Positions 53,206 to 61,783 of a stretch of 64,000 nt of DNA are shown here, one piece after another. The stretch lies in NCBI RefSeq assembly GCF_038593855.1, contig NZ_CP151996.1, positions 3,782,001-3,846,000 on the forward strand, written 5' to 3'. The DNA is from Lysinibacillus sp. FSL M8-0337 (GTDB lineage: Bacteria > Bacillota > Bacilli > Bacillales_A > Planococcaceae). Position numbers and translations under genes: made by a program. The notes beneath the pieces are model-generated. The model was given only the letters and a program-made list of their open reading frames with translations. It made no database searches and had not been told where the DNA came from. Numbering within the stretch: position 1 is the stretch's first letter; each line of letters begins with the position of its first letter.

Positions 53206-53853
53206 CTACTGACCACTGCCCTCTGTCAATCCATGCTTTACTGCATAAAGCGCAGCCTGCGTCCGATCTTGTACTTGTAGTTTTGTAAAAATATTTGAAA
53301 TATGTGTTTTCACTGTTTTTTCCGTAACGAATAAAGATGATGCAATTTCTCGATTGCTTTTTCCCTTCGTCAGTTCAGCAAGTACATCTTGCTCACGCGG
53401 GGTTAGTGGATTTAAGACATGTAGTGCATTTTCTGATTGTTGTCGATCCATTTCAAGCGTCGATGTTGCTTCAGGGTGCAAAGTATGTTCCCCTTGCATA
53501 ATGCGACGAATTGATAATACTAATTCATCGGGCTCAATATCCTTTAGCTGATAGCCTGCTGCTCCAGCTTCCATAGCTGGTACAACATGATCACGGTCAG
53601 AAAAACTCGTCAACATTAAAATTTCGATTTGTGGAAACTTAGCTTTTATACGTTTCGTTGCTTGAATACCATCCATTTCTGGCATTACTAAATCCATTAA
53701 GATAATATCCGGCTGTATACTTTCAGCAAGTGCGACCGCTTCCACACCATTTTTCGCTTCCCCTACCACTTCAATATCTTTCTGTGTCTTTAAAAAAAAT
53801 AATAATCCTCGTCGGACTACATGATGGTCATCTGCAATTAGTACACGAATCAT
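53206..53853 (-). CDS. NarL/LuxR-type response regulator
   Basis: 215 residues. The receiver has D8/D9, phospho-acceptor D54 (ILMDLVMP) and K104-type Lys in YQLKDIEP. The C-terminal LuxR-type HTH (about 148-205) reads LTPREQDVLAELTKGKSNRE and VTEKTVKTHISNIFTKL. It is encoded 13 bp after its kinase, so they form one operon and a cognate pair. The target genes are unknown; bdbC is the nearest divergent gene. Confidence 0.94.
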   Translation of the reverse strand: MIRVLIADDHHVVRRGLLFFLKTQKDIEVVGEAKNGVEAVALAESIQPDIILMDLVMPEMDGIQATKRIKAKFPQIEILMLTSFSDRDHVVPAMEAGAAGYQLKDIEPDELVLSIRRIMQGEHTLHPEATSTLEMDRQQSENALHVLNPLTPREQDVLAELTKGKSNREIASSLFVTEKTVKTHISNIFTKLQVQDRTQAALYAVKHGLTEGSGQ

Positions 53854-53866
53854 TTTCGTTCCCCCC

Positions 53867-54982
53867 TCAATACGGTAAACGAATTAGCAGTTCCGTTCCC
53901 TTGCCAATTTCGCTTACCCAGTCAGCAGTACCTCCTACCGATTTAGCCCGATCCTTTATCGATTGTAAGCCCATGGATAGAAGCTTCGTATTATGATCAA
54001 TCACAAAGCCTCGTCCCTCATCACGAATAACTAATAATATATCCGTAGCTGTGACAGTAATATAAAGTGCCACCTCAAGTACTCCAGCATGGCGACGGAC
54101 ATTATTAAGTGCCTCTTGTGCCACACGAAATAATGTTTCTTCAATACGAGATGGAAATTGCAGTACGCCTGATACGGTAACATGAAGCTTTAAGCCAAGC
54201 ATTTCTGCATACACTTTTATCGCTTCTAGTAACCCATTTTCCAAGCCTTTTGGTCGTAGCTGCCATATTAGTGCACGCATTTCAGTTAAAGCATCTTGTG
54301 TTAAATGTTGAATTTCCTTAAACGTTTCCTTTACTTCACTATCGTTGCTCATTTCAATGCCAGCCCTCGCCGTTAATGTCACGGAAAATAATAGCTGGTT
54401 GACAGAATCATGTAAGTCACGTGCTAATCGGTTACGTTCTTTCACAAGTGCCATTTCCTGCTCCTGTTTGGTCAATAATATCCGTTTAATAGCCGAGCCC
54501 ATTTGAAAGGCAACTGATTCAAGTAAAGCGAGCTCCTCCTCTGAAAAACGCACCGTATTTTTGGATGCTACATTCAAGACACCAAAACGTTCCTGCCCCG
54601 ATTGAAGAGGTACTGTTGCATGATGTGTGATACCATCGTGATCGCCAACATTCGCAGCAATTGCACTTTCAATACGTTGACATTCAATAATGTTCGAAGC
54701 CTTTTTTAACTCTTCATTGCGATAGCGGGAGACACACCAACAACCACCCTTTTTTAAATAGTGACAATTTTTATATTCAAGTGCCTCGGGCAAATTTTCA
54801 TGGACAACGAGCTCTGATCGTCCCTTTTCGTCAATAAAGAATATCCAGCCTGTTTCGAAATTGGTGCCATTTAAAAACTTTACTAGTGCGCCTTTTAGTG
54901 TTGTGACGATTTCTGTTTCTTCGTTCAATAATTCAGCAATTTCCTTTAAAATACTAATATTGGAGTGCTCGTTCTCTCTCAC
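53867..54982 (-). CDS. GAF-domain sensor histidine kinase (NarX/DegS type)
   Basis: 371 residues from the GTG at 54982 (AGAGG SD, 7-nt spacing); an upstream ATG has no SD. No membrane helix. The GAF domain (about 20-170) holds four cysteines, C73, C81, C83 and C101, in a compact cluster that could bind an Fe-S centre, haem or metal, or act as a redox switch. The HisKA_3 box has H191 (ARDLHDSVNQ), and the ATP domain has EALNNVRRHA and IRDEGRGF. Predicted to be a cytosolic redox or gas sensor acting on the adjacent NarL-type regulator. Confidence 0.92.
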   Translation of the reverse strand: MRENEHSNISILKEIAELLNEETEIVTTLKGALVKFLNGTNFETGWIFFIDEKGRSELVVHENLPEALEYKNCHYLKKGGCWCVSRYRNEELKKASNIIECQRIESAIAANVGDHDGITHHATVPLQSGQERFGVLNVASKNTVRFSEEELALLESVAFQMGSAIKRILLTKQEQEMALVKERNRLARDLHDSVNQLLFSVTLTARAGIEMSNDSEVKETFKEIQHLTQDALTEMRALIWQLRPKGLENGLLEAIKVYAEMLGLKLHVTVSGVLQFPSRIEETLFRVAQEALNNVRRHAGVLEVALYITVTATDILLVIRDEGRGFVIDHNTKLLSMGLQSIKDRAKSVGGTADWVSEIGKGTELLIRLPY

Positions 54983-55196
54983 AAAAACACCTCTTTTTAT
55001 TGGCATTACTTCTAATAATGATAACATTTCCAAGTCGCAGGTGTCTGCCTAAGCCATTCATACTTTAGACTGAATTTCCAACGGATTTCGGAATGATATG
55101 AGCGTTTTGGCTGGTTATAATTGAAACATTTTACTTCTAAATTCAAAACACATATAATCTTAACAAGTACAGCGTTATAATAAAGGGAGTTTTGAT

Positions 55197-55622
55197 ATGT
55201 CTAAAAAAGAGGAAAATAGTTTATTATTTATTTGGATAGTGTCCGTCGTTGCAACACTCGGTTCTTTATATTTTTCTGAAATTCGTCATTACGAGCCTTG
55301 TAAAATGTGTTGGATTCAACGTATATTTATGTATCCAATTGTAATCATGACTACTATAGCCCTTATTCAAAAAAATACACGTATTGCGGTAACAACAGCC
55401 GTCTTTGCTATAATGGGAGGTACAGTATCACTTTATCATTATGGTATTCAGAAACTAAGCTTTTTAGCTGCATCTGCCCCATCTTGTGGTGCCGTATCTT
55501 GTACAGGTCAATACATAAACTGGCTTGGGTTCATTACAATCCCGTTTTTGGCCCTAACTGCATTTATTTTAATTGCAGGAGCTAGCTTCTATTTACTAAA
55601 GGCTTCTAAAGCTGCAAAGTAA
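55197..55622 (+). CDS. bdbC: Disulfide bond formation protein BdbC (DsbB-like)
   Basis: A 141-residue membrane protein with four helices (about 8-26, 40-58, 63-82, 110-135). Two redox cysteine pairs face outside: C35-x-x-C38 (EPCKMC) and C97/C102 (SCGAVSC). This is the DsbB/BdbC thiol oxidase layout, which re-oxidises an extracellular thioredoxin-like partner (BdbD) with quinone. The partner gene is not adjacent. The SD is AAAGGGAG. Confidence 0.92.
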   Translation: MSKKEENSLLFIWIVSVVATLGSLYFSEIRHYEPCKMCWIQRIFMYPIVIMTTIALIQKNTRIAVTTAVFAIMGGTVSLYHYGIQKLSFLAASAPSCGAVSCTGQYINWLGFITIPFLALTAFILIAGASFYLLKASKAAK

Positions 55623-55842
55623 TCCAACTTAATGCGTAAAGCTCTCTTTCATGTAAGTATATTGTTTGAAAGACAGAACAACATAAGAAAATTCGCGCTA
55701 TGCCTGCGGGACTGCGATTCAAGCTAGATTATCTAGCGGCTTTAACATTTGTTTCGTGTGAATCACCTGCGGAAATGGAGCGGATTTTTTTGTATCAAAA
55801 ACAAGGGTATCTAAATAGACCCTATTCCACGGAGGAAAATCG

Positions 55843-56682
55843 ATGTTTCAATATGAAATAAAAGACAGTAATATCACAGTTGAGGAGCTTTTGCGAAATC
55901 ATTGGCGACTGGGAAAAAAGCTAGTACATGAATTACGTATGGCAAAGGCTGTCACAACAATAGATGGTGAGCCCTTACTTTGGAAGGAGCCACTTCCAGC
56001 AGGAACCATGTTAAAATTTACATTCCCAATCCCAGCTTCTAACTATAAACCAACACCTGTTTGTGCAATTGACGTTGTTTATGAAGATGATCACTGTTTA
56101 ATTGTCTCTAAACCAAAGGGTATGTCCACCCATCCAAATGATGACTACGATACACATACTTGTATGAACCATGTAATGGCTCATATGAAAGAGCAAGGCC
56201 TTCACTATGCAGAGCATGTGCATCGTCTAGATAAGGGCACTGAAGGTTTATTATTAGTTGCAAAACATCCTCTAGCCAAATCCATTTTTGATCGGATGAT
56301 TGAAGAAAAGACGATTATTCGTACGTATGCTGCCGAGGTACAAGGCAATCTTCGCTCCACATCTGGTACGATTGCTGAATCTATTGGGAAAGATCGTCAT
56401 CACCCAACACGACGCGTCGTGTCAAATACAGGTCAACGTGCCGTCACACACTATGAAGTTGTAGCACGCTATAAACATTCTTGTGTTGTCCATCTTGTCC
56501 TAGAAACAGGTCGTACACATCAAATTCGTGTACATTTGGCGCATATCGGTCATCCTATTATTGGCGATACAATGTACGGTGCACGTGAAACGGCAAGTGG
56601 TGACTATGAACTACATGCTATCCAATTAGAATTTGAACACCCATTTTTAAATAAGCTCATTTTAGTGAAAGACGAATCATAG
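55843..56682 (+). CDS. RluA-family pseudouridine synthase (YhcT-like)
   Basis: 279 residues. The catalytic Asp lies in HRLDKGTEGLLLVAK, and the C-terminal GRTHQIRVHLAHIGHPIIGD motif is typical of the RluA/RluD group. The N-terminal part (TVEELLRNHWRLGKKLVHELR) is S4-like. The target RNA (23S rRNA or tRNA) cannot be told from sequence. The SD is GGAGG. A strong terminator follows. Confidence 0.92.
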   Translation: MFQYEIKDSNITVEELLRNHWRLGKKLVHELRMAKAVTTIDGEPLLWKEPLPAGTMLKFTFPIPASNYKPTPVCAIDVVYEDDHCLIVSKPKGMSTHPNDDYDTHTCMNHVMAHMKEQGLHYAEHVHRLDKGTEGLLLVAKHPLAKSIFDRMIEEKTIIRTYAAEVQGNLRSTSGTIAESIGKDRHHPTRRVVSNTGQRAVTHYEVVARYKHSCVVHLVLETGRTHQIRVHLAHIGHPIIGDTMYGARETASGDYELHAIQLEFEHPFLNKLILVKDES

Positions 56683-56693
56683 CAACCTCATCG

Positions 56694-56729
56694 TAGTACA
56701 AACCTGCTCAAGGTTTGTGCTATTTTTTT
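56694..56729 (+). terminator. Terminator of the pseudouridine synthase gene
   Basis: TAGTACAAACCT pairs with AGGTTTGTGCTA (one G-U pair), followed by seven T. Confidence 0.9.
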
Positions 56730-56939
56730 ATGGAAAAATTCCAAAAATAAAAATATCCATTTTTAATATTTATTTCAAATTAAAATATGAATTTATGAAT
56801 TAATAATTACTTCACCTATTTTTTACAATAATTTTAATATTTATTTTTCCAATATTGGTAATGACGATGAATTTCTTTCATGTTAGAATAGAGTAAATTG
56901 TCAGTCATCTGACATATACATGAGGGAGGAATTCATTAT

Positions 56940-59120
56940 ATGAAATGGGTTAAAAGTATTGCAGCAACAACTCTAGCTGCCAGTTTGCTAGCTTCACCAG
57001 GCTTTGCGGCACATGCAGCAGAAACAGCACCAGCTGCTACAAAGGAAGGCTTTAATTTAACAATTTTACATTCTAATGATACACATTCGCACGCTGAATA
57101 TGCTCCGCAACGTACAACAAAAATTAAAGAGTTACGTGCAGCAAATCCAAATTCACTTCTATTAGATGCAGGTGACGCATTAACTGGTACGCTTTACTTC
57201 AACGAATTTACTGGAGAAGTAGAAATGAAGTTAATGAACCTAATGGGTTACGATGCGATGACTTTTGGTAACCATGAGTTCGATTTAGGGTCAAGCCCAG
57301 AAGGTCATGCTGCTCTTGCAAAATTTGTTAAAGGTGCTGAATTCCCATTACTTGGAGGCAACCTCGACTTCTCAAAAGACCCATTATTTGATGGCTTACA
57401 ATTCCAAACAGTAACAAAAGACTTCCAAAACGGTAAAATCTATAACGGCATAATTAAAGATGTTGACGGTGAAAAAGTTGGTATTTTCGGTTTAACGACA
57501 GAGGAAACACCATCTATTTCAAGCGTAGCAAACGTACAATTTGCAAACTATATCGACTCTGCAAAAAAAGCAGTAGCTGAATTTGAAAAACAAGGTGTCA
57601 ATAAAATTATTGCCCTTACTCATATAGGCTATGACGATTCTGCTGATTGGGATAATGATAAACTACTGGCATCAGCAGTAGAAGGTATCGACGTTATTGT
57701 AGGTGGACATACACATACAAAACTAGATAAAGCTGTGAAAGCAGATACTTCATTTAAAAATCCAACAATTATTGTACAAACAGGACAATTTAGCGAAAAC
57801 TTAGGTGAGCTTGATTTAACTTTTGATGATAACGGAGCTGTTGTTGAATACTTCGGCCAATTACATGCTTTAAATAATAAAGAAAATCCTGTTGCCGAAG
57901 ATGCTGATACAACTAAACTATTAGCGCCTTATACTGAAAAAATTGCAGCAGTTAAAGAACAATCCACAGGCAATACAGCAGTATCAGTACTTGATGGTAA
58001 TGGTAAACGTGGACTTTGGGGTGTTCGTGCTGGTGAAACGAATCTAGGTAACGTTATTACGGACGGTATGCTTGCTGGCGCTAAAAAAATTGACCCAGAA
58101 GTACAATTCGCATTCCAAAATGGTGGCGGTATCCGTGCGAGCATTGACGCGGGAGATATCACTGTTGGTGAAGTAATGACGGTAATGCCTTTCGGTAATG
58201 CACTTGGTATCGTAAAATTAACAGGTGCTGAACTCTATAAAATTGCTGAACATAGCGTAAAAGAGTTCCCGAAAGAATCAGGTGGCTTCCTACATTTCTC
58301 TGGTCTACAAGTAGAGTTTGATGGAAAAGCACCTGCTGGCAAACGTGTTCAATCTATTAAATTAAACGGTAAAGAACTTGATAAAGCAGCTTACTATAAA
58401 GGTGCAACAAATACGTTCACTGCTAAAGGTGGCGATGGCTATGAAACACTTGCAAAAGCTTATGCAGACGGCCGTGTAAGTGAACCTGGTACAGTAGACT
58501 TTGAAATGTTCATCGATCACTTAAATTCACTTAAAACAGTAGACGCTAAAGTGGAAGGACGCATTATCGCAACAATTCCATTTACGGATATTGCTAAAGG
58601 TTCTGAAACAGAAGGTTACGTGCGTGATCTTTACTATCGTGATTTAACACAAGGTACATCGGCAACAACCTATTCGCCAAATGCTAACTTAACTCGTGCA
58701 CAAGCTGCATCATTTATTGCGCGTGTCTTAAAACTAGAAGCAAAAGGTACAACAACATTCTCTGATATTACTAGTTTAGAAGCAGCGACTCAAAAAGAGA
58801 TTACAGCACTTGCAGAAGCTGGCATTGTACAAGGTCAAAATGGCAAGTTCAACCCTACTGCAAAAGTAACGCGCTCTCAACTTGCATTAATGTTTGCACG
58901 TGCCTATAACTTACAACATGATGCAAAAACTGGTTTAACTGCTGGTTTCAGCGATATTTCTAAATACAATAAAGAAACACAAAATGCTATCGCACTTTTG
59001 CAAGATTTAAAGATTGCTAGCGGTTCAAATGGCAAATTCATGCCAAGTAACAATGCGACACGTGCGCATATGGCAAAAATGCTATCAAACTACATCCCTT
59101 ATGTAAAAGAATCGAAATAA
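56940..59120 (+). CDS. Surface-anchored 5'-nucleotidase / phosphoesterase with SLH domains
   Basis: 726 residues. A signal peptide (1-27, ends AAHAA) is followed by a metallophosphoesterase domain (LHSNDTHSH, LDAGDAL, GNHEFD, GGHTHT), a 5'-nucleotidase C-terminal domain (QNGGGIRASIDAGDI, about 390-550) and three SLH repeats (about 550-720; NLTRAQAASFIARVL, VTRSQLALMFARAY, ATRAHMAKMLSNY). It should hydrolyse extracellular nucleotides and be held on the cell wall through pyruvylated polymer. This anchoring mode fits an S-layer-bearing Lysinibacillus. Confidence 0.94.
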   Translation: MKWVKSIAATTLAASLLASPGFAAHAAETAPAATKEGFNLTILHSNDTHSHAEYAPQRTTKIKELRAANPNSLLLDAGDALTGTLYFNEFTGEVEMKLMNLMGYDAMTFGNHEFDLGSSPEGHAALAKFVKGAEFPLLGGNLDFSKDPLFDGLQFQTVTKDFQNGKIYNGIIKDVDGEKVGIFGLTTEETPSISSVANVQFANYIDSAKKAVAEFEKQGVNKIIALTHIGYDDSADWDNDKLLASAVEGIDVIVGGHTHTKLDKAVKADTSFKNPTIIVQTGQFSENLGELDLTFDDNGAVVEYFGQLHALNNKENPVAEDADTTKLLAPYTEKIAAVKEQSTGNTAVSVLDGNGKRGLWGVRAGETNLGNVITDGMLAGAKKIDPEVQFAFQNGGGIRASIDAGDITVGEVMTVMPFGNALGIVKLTGAELYKIAEHSVKEFPKESGGFLHFSGLQVEFDGKAPAGKRVQSIKLNGKELDKAAYYKGATNTFTAKGGDGYETLAKAYADGRVSEPGTVDFEMFIDHLNSLKTVDAKVEGRIIATIPFTDIAKGSETEGYVRDLYYRDLTQGTSATTYSPNANLTRAQAASFIARVLKLEAKGTTTFSDITSLEAATQKEITALAEAGIVQGQNGKFNPTAKVTRSQLALMFARAYNLQHDAKTGLTAGFSDISKYNKETQNAIALLQDLKIASGSNGKFMPSNNATRAHMAKMLSNYIPYVKESK

Positions 59121-59127
59121 CATGAAC

Positions 59128-59163
59128 AAAATCCCGCTTCAACTAGTTTGATAGCGGGATTTT
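59128..59163. terminator. Bidirectional terminator
   Basis: AAAATCCCGCT pairs with AGCGGGATTTT across a 14-nt loop; between the convergent nucleotidase and aldo/keto reductase genes. Confidence 0.87.
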
Positions 59164-59169
59164 CTATAG

Positions 59170-60006
59170 TTAAAAATTAAATTTGAAATTATCTGGATCT
59201 TGACCAAAACGATGATCACGATTTAATGTTGTCATTTGATCCATCTGAGCCTGCGTTAATTCAAAATCGTATATTTGTGCATTTTCCTCAATACGACTGG
59301 CTGTTACAGATTTCGGAATAATCAATGTATCTTTTTGCAAATGCCAACGAAGTACGACTTGAGCCGCTGTCTTCCCTATTTCTTGAGCGATTTCAAGAAT
59401 AGTAGGATTATCAAGCACACCCCCACGCCCTAGTGGTGACCATGCTGTGACTGCAATTCCATGCTCTGCACAAAATGCCTTTAATGCCTCTTGTTGTAAG
59501 TATGGATGTAATTCAACCTGATTGACCATTGGCGCGATATTGGCTTTTGATAATAATTTTTGCAAATGATGTTCATGGTGATTCGACACACCTGTTGCTC
59601 GTATTAACTTCTCATCATACAAACGCTCAATAGCTCTGTATGTTTCTTCAAATGTTTCAGGCACTGCCCAATGCGTTAAATATAAATCTAAATAATCCAT
59701 ATTTAATTTTTTTAGTGACACTTCAAAGGCACGCAGCGTTGCATCATAACCTTGGTCCGTATTCCAAACCTTTGTTGTGACAAAAATATCCTCGCGCTTA
59801 ATGCCTGAGTAACGAATCGCCTCACCCACTTCTACCTCATTACCATATAACGAAGCAGTATCAATTGCACGATAACCCACTTTCAATGCCTTATCAATCG
59901 CCTGTAGCGTTTCATCGCGTTCCGTCATTTTGTATACGCCTAGACCAAAGCGAGGCATTTCAATACCATTTGTTAACGTTTTTGTTGATTGTATATTCAA
60001 AAACAT
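59170..60006 (-). CDS. Aldo/keto reductase
   Basis: 278 residues from the ATG at 60006 (AAAGGGG SD). It has the AKR catalytic tetrad: Asp in AIDTASLYGNE, the Tyr in the same motif, Lys in VTTKVW and His in LTHWAVP. The NADPH-binding C-terminal segment IIPKSVTASRIEEN is typical. It is close to the Bacillus YvgN/YtbE group that reduces methylglyoxal and other reactive aldehydes. Its 5' region carries the 21-bp tandem array. Confidence 0.92.
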   Translation of the reverse strand: MFLNIQSTKTLTNGIEMPRFGLGVYKMTERDETLQAIDKALKVGYRAIDTASLYGNEVEVGEAIRYSGIKREDIFVTTKVWNTDQGYDATLRAFEVSLKKLNMDYLDLYLTHWAVPETFEETYRAIERLYDEKLIRATGVSNHHEHHLQKLLSKANIAPMVNQVELHPYLQQEALKAFCAEHGIAVTAWSPLGRGGVLDNPTILEIAQEIGKTAAQVVLRWHLQKDTLIIPKSVTASRIEENAQIYDFELTQAQMDQMTTLNRDHRFGQDPDNFKFNF

Positions 60007-60099
60007 CAGCCCCTTTCTTTTCCTAGTTTCATTATACAAAAAATTGGATTAAAAATAATACCATTCGTTTCTGTTGTAGAATTCTTTCTGCGTGCGCAA

Positions 60100-60310
60100 G
60101 GATTATTCTCATTCAGTGGGATTTACTCCTGCTTCGCGGGTATTCTCTCCTTTTCCGCGGGTATTTACCTCTATTTCGCGGGTATTCTCTCCCTTTCCGC
60201 GGGTATTTACCTCTGCTTCGCGGGTATTCTCTCTCATTCCGCGGGTATCTCACCTCAATCGCGGGGCTTTACCTCTATCCCGCGGGTAATCCCCCTACTC
60301 AAGCAGGTAT
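60100..60310. repeat. 21-bp tandem array (about ten units)
   Basis: Units of the form TTCCGCGGGTATTTACCTC / TTCGCGGGTATTCTCTCC recur with GGG at 60118, 60138, 60159, 60180, 60201, 60222, 60243, 60264, 60284 and near 60305, nearly always 21 bp apart. Two unit types alternate, so there is also a 42-bp period. It lies between a 56-codon gene and the aldo/keto reductase gene. The GC-rich units stand out in AT-rich DNA. A 147-codon frame across it is probably not a gene. Confidence 0.9.
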
Positions 60311-60327
60311 TTCCTTTGATCTTCTAC

Positions 60328-60498
60328 CTATTGTTTGTCTTCGGGTTCATCATCTACTTGAATTGGGTCTGCAATGCGTTCATCCTCGGCAAGTTCAAGA
60401 CCATCTCGCAAATGCTCCATTTGTTTGCCTAGATCTTGCAACTCTTTAAAATTTCTAGCCATTGTCCCGTTTTCTATATTAGGAGCCTTCTTTTCCAT
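60328..60498 (-). CDS. Small acidic hypothetical protein, 56 residues
   Basis: A short gene with a clear SD (AGAGGTG) before the ATG at 60498. It starts MEKKAPNIENGTMARNFKEL and continues as a helical, strongly acidic protein that ends DDEPEDKQ. There is no signal or membrane segment. No family is recognised; small acidic proteins like this are common among Bacillales sporulation or stress genes. Its 3' end runs straight into the 21-bp tandem array. Confidence 0.7.
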   Translation of the reverse strand: MEKKAPNIENGTMARNFKELQDLGKQMEHLRDGLELAEDERIADPIQVDDEPEDKQ

Positions 60499-60642
60499 TT
60501 TTATCACCTCTGTTATAGTTTTCCCGAAATATTAAAGTCTGAACCATTTCTGACATATTTTATTCAGCAAGGTCGTTTCATTTTTATAATAGATAGGCTA
60601 TACTAAAAAGAGATTGCTTATAAACATGAGGAGGGTTCTTCC

Positions 60643-60735
60643 ATGAAGTTATTATTAATTATTGGTGTAACTGTTGCTTTCCTAGCTGCTATTTTCACTG
60701 CTGGGTACGAAGGCGACTACAAAGCGGACAAATAA
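60643..60735 (+). CDS. Single-helix membrane micropeptide, 30 residues
   Basis: MKLLLIIGVTVAFLAAIF is one membrane helix, followed by a short polar tail, GYEGDYKADK. A strong SD (GAGGAGGG) lies 7 nt before the ATG, and a perfect terminator follows 10 bp after the stop, so it is a self-contained transcription unit. Function unknown. Confidence 0.78.
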   Translation: MKLLLIIGVTVAFLAAIFTAGYEGDYKADK

Positions 60736-60741
60736 TACTCC

Positions 60742-60785
60742 AAGAAAATCACTAAGTATATTTTAATACTTAGTGATTTTCTTAT
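60742..60785 (+). terminator. Terminator of the 30-residue micropeptide gene
   Basis: AAGAAAATCACTAAGTA pairs with TACTTAGTGATTTTCTT, an almost perfect palindrome. Confidence 0.85.
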
Positions 60786-60788
60786 TTT

Positions 60789-60822
60789 AAAGAAGTAGCC
60801 ATTGCGGTTACTTCTTTTTTTT
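60789..60822 (+). terminator. Second terminator in tandem
   Basis: AAAGAAGTAGCC pairs with GGTTACTTCTTT across ATTGC, followed by a T-run. It stops read-through into the catE promoter. Confidence 0.82.
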
Positions 60823-60838
60823 CGATCAATTTAACTAC

Positions 60839-60867
60839 TTGACTTCCATCACTTTATAAAATATACT
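60839..60867 (+). promoter_or_regulatory. Sigma-A promoter of catE
   Basis: TTGACT (60839-60844), a 17-bp spacer and TATACT (60862-60867). Confidence 0.8.
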
Positions 60868-60883
60868 TACTTACATTAAGTAA
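60867..60883 (+). promoter_or_regulatory. Palindromic operator overlapping the catE start site
   Basis: TTACTT-ACATT-AAGTAA, a perfect inverted repeat with a 5-nt spacer. It begins at the last base of the -10 box and so covers the transcription start. The position and shape fit a repressor of the MarR/DUF24 type, as YodB and CatR on catDE in B. subtilis. The regulator gene is not in the window. Confidence 0.6.
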
Positions 60884-60925
60884 CTTGATAATTAATGATA
60901 ACTAAAGTATTGGAGGAATACTATC

Positions 60926-61771
60926 ATGCATTTTCATGAACAACCGAACACATATGTCACAAATGTTGAAGTTAAAGTAAGTGATTTACAACAATCTTTA
61001 ATATACTATCAAGACATTATTGGCTTTAAAGTTTTACAGCAAGAAGCGAATCGAGCTACATTAACTGCTGACGGTAAAACAGCATTGCTTACAATTGTTC
61101 AACTGGAAACAATTGAACAAAAAACGAGCTCAACAAGTGGACTTTATCACTTTGCACTACTATTACCTACACGCCGTGATTTAGCAAATATCATTACTCA
61201 TTTCCGTCAATCAGGCGTTTACTTTGGTGCCTCTGATCACGATGTAAGTGAAGCACTTTATTTACGTGATCCAGATGAAAATGGTATTGAAATTTATGTA
61301 GATCGTCCTGAAAGTGACTGGACTTGGCGCTCAGACCAAGTGCATATGGTAACTGAGCCGCTTAATATTCCTTCTATATTGGCAGAAGATGATGGACAAT
61401 GGCATGGTTTACCTGCTAATACGGTTATGGGGCATATTCATTTATCGGTTTCAAGCTTAGTTGCAGCCGAAACGTTCTATACAAAGGGCTTAGGCTTTGA
61501 CATTGTCACTCGTTATGGTGAGCAAGCATTATTTATTTCTACTGGCCGTTATCACCATCATATCGGTTTAAATACTTGGTATTCTGAAGGTGCACCAAAA
61601 CTTGGGGAAAATCAAATTGGTCTAAAATCTTTTACACTGCGTCTAGATAATGAAGAGCAGGCAAATACATTAAAAGCAAACTTGCGACAATTAGGTGCGC
61701 CTGTTACTGATATAGAGGGTGGTTTCCAAACAGAAGATCCTGCCGGGAATGTTATTTTGCTGAAATTTTAA
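60926..61771 (+). CDS. catE: Catechol 2,3-dioxygenase-like glyoxalase-fold protein CatE
   Basis: 281 residues with two VOC modules, each with GLYHFALLLP/GHIHLSV-type histidines and RDPDENGIEIYVDRP in the first. The sequence tracks B. subtilis CatE (285 residues), a thiol- and quinone-stress-induced ring-cleaving dioxygenase, including the ...GYHHHIGLN-like segment. It differs from the phenol-operon dioxygenase and is likely for detoxification. It heads a two-gene operon with a luciferase-like monooxygenase; catD (DoxX) is absent here. Confidence 0.88.
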   Translation: MHFHEQPNTYVTNVEVKVSDLQQSLIYYQDIIGFKVLQQEANRATLTADGKTALLTIVQLETIEQKTSSTSGLYHFALLLPTRRDLANIITHFRQSGVYFGASDHDVSEALYLRDPDENGIEIYVDRPESDWTWRSDQVHMVTEPLNIPSILAEDDGQWHGLPANTVMGHIHLSVSSLVAAETFYTKGLGFDIVTRYGEQALFISTGRYHHHIGLNTWYSEGAPKLGENQIGLKSFTLRLDNEEQANTLKANLRQLGAPVTDIEGGFQTEDPAGNVILLKF

Positions 61772-61783
61772 GGAGGCTATCGT

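Noticed and set aside
55670-55790. Possible GC-rich inverted repeat between bdbC and the pseudouridine synthase gene (TGCGGGACTGCGATTCA ... TGAATCACCTGCGG)
   Set aside because: The arms match only in part and no second copy is visible in the window; it may be a decayed relative of the intergenic element at 28131.
59989-60432. A 147-codon plus-strand frame across the tandem array, with repeated Ala-Gly-Ile and Phe-Ala-Gly motifs
   Set aside because: The 21-bp unit keeps several frames open by arithmetic. There is no SD before its first codon, and a better-supported small gene lies on the other strand.
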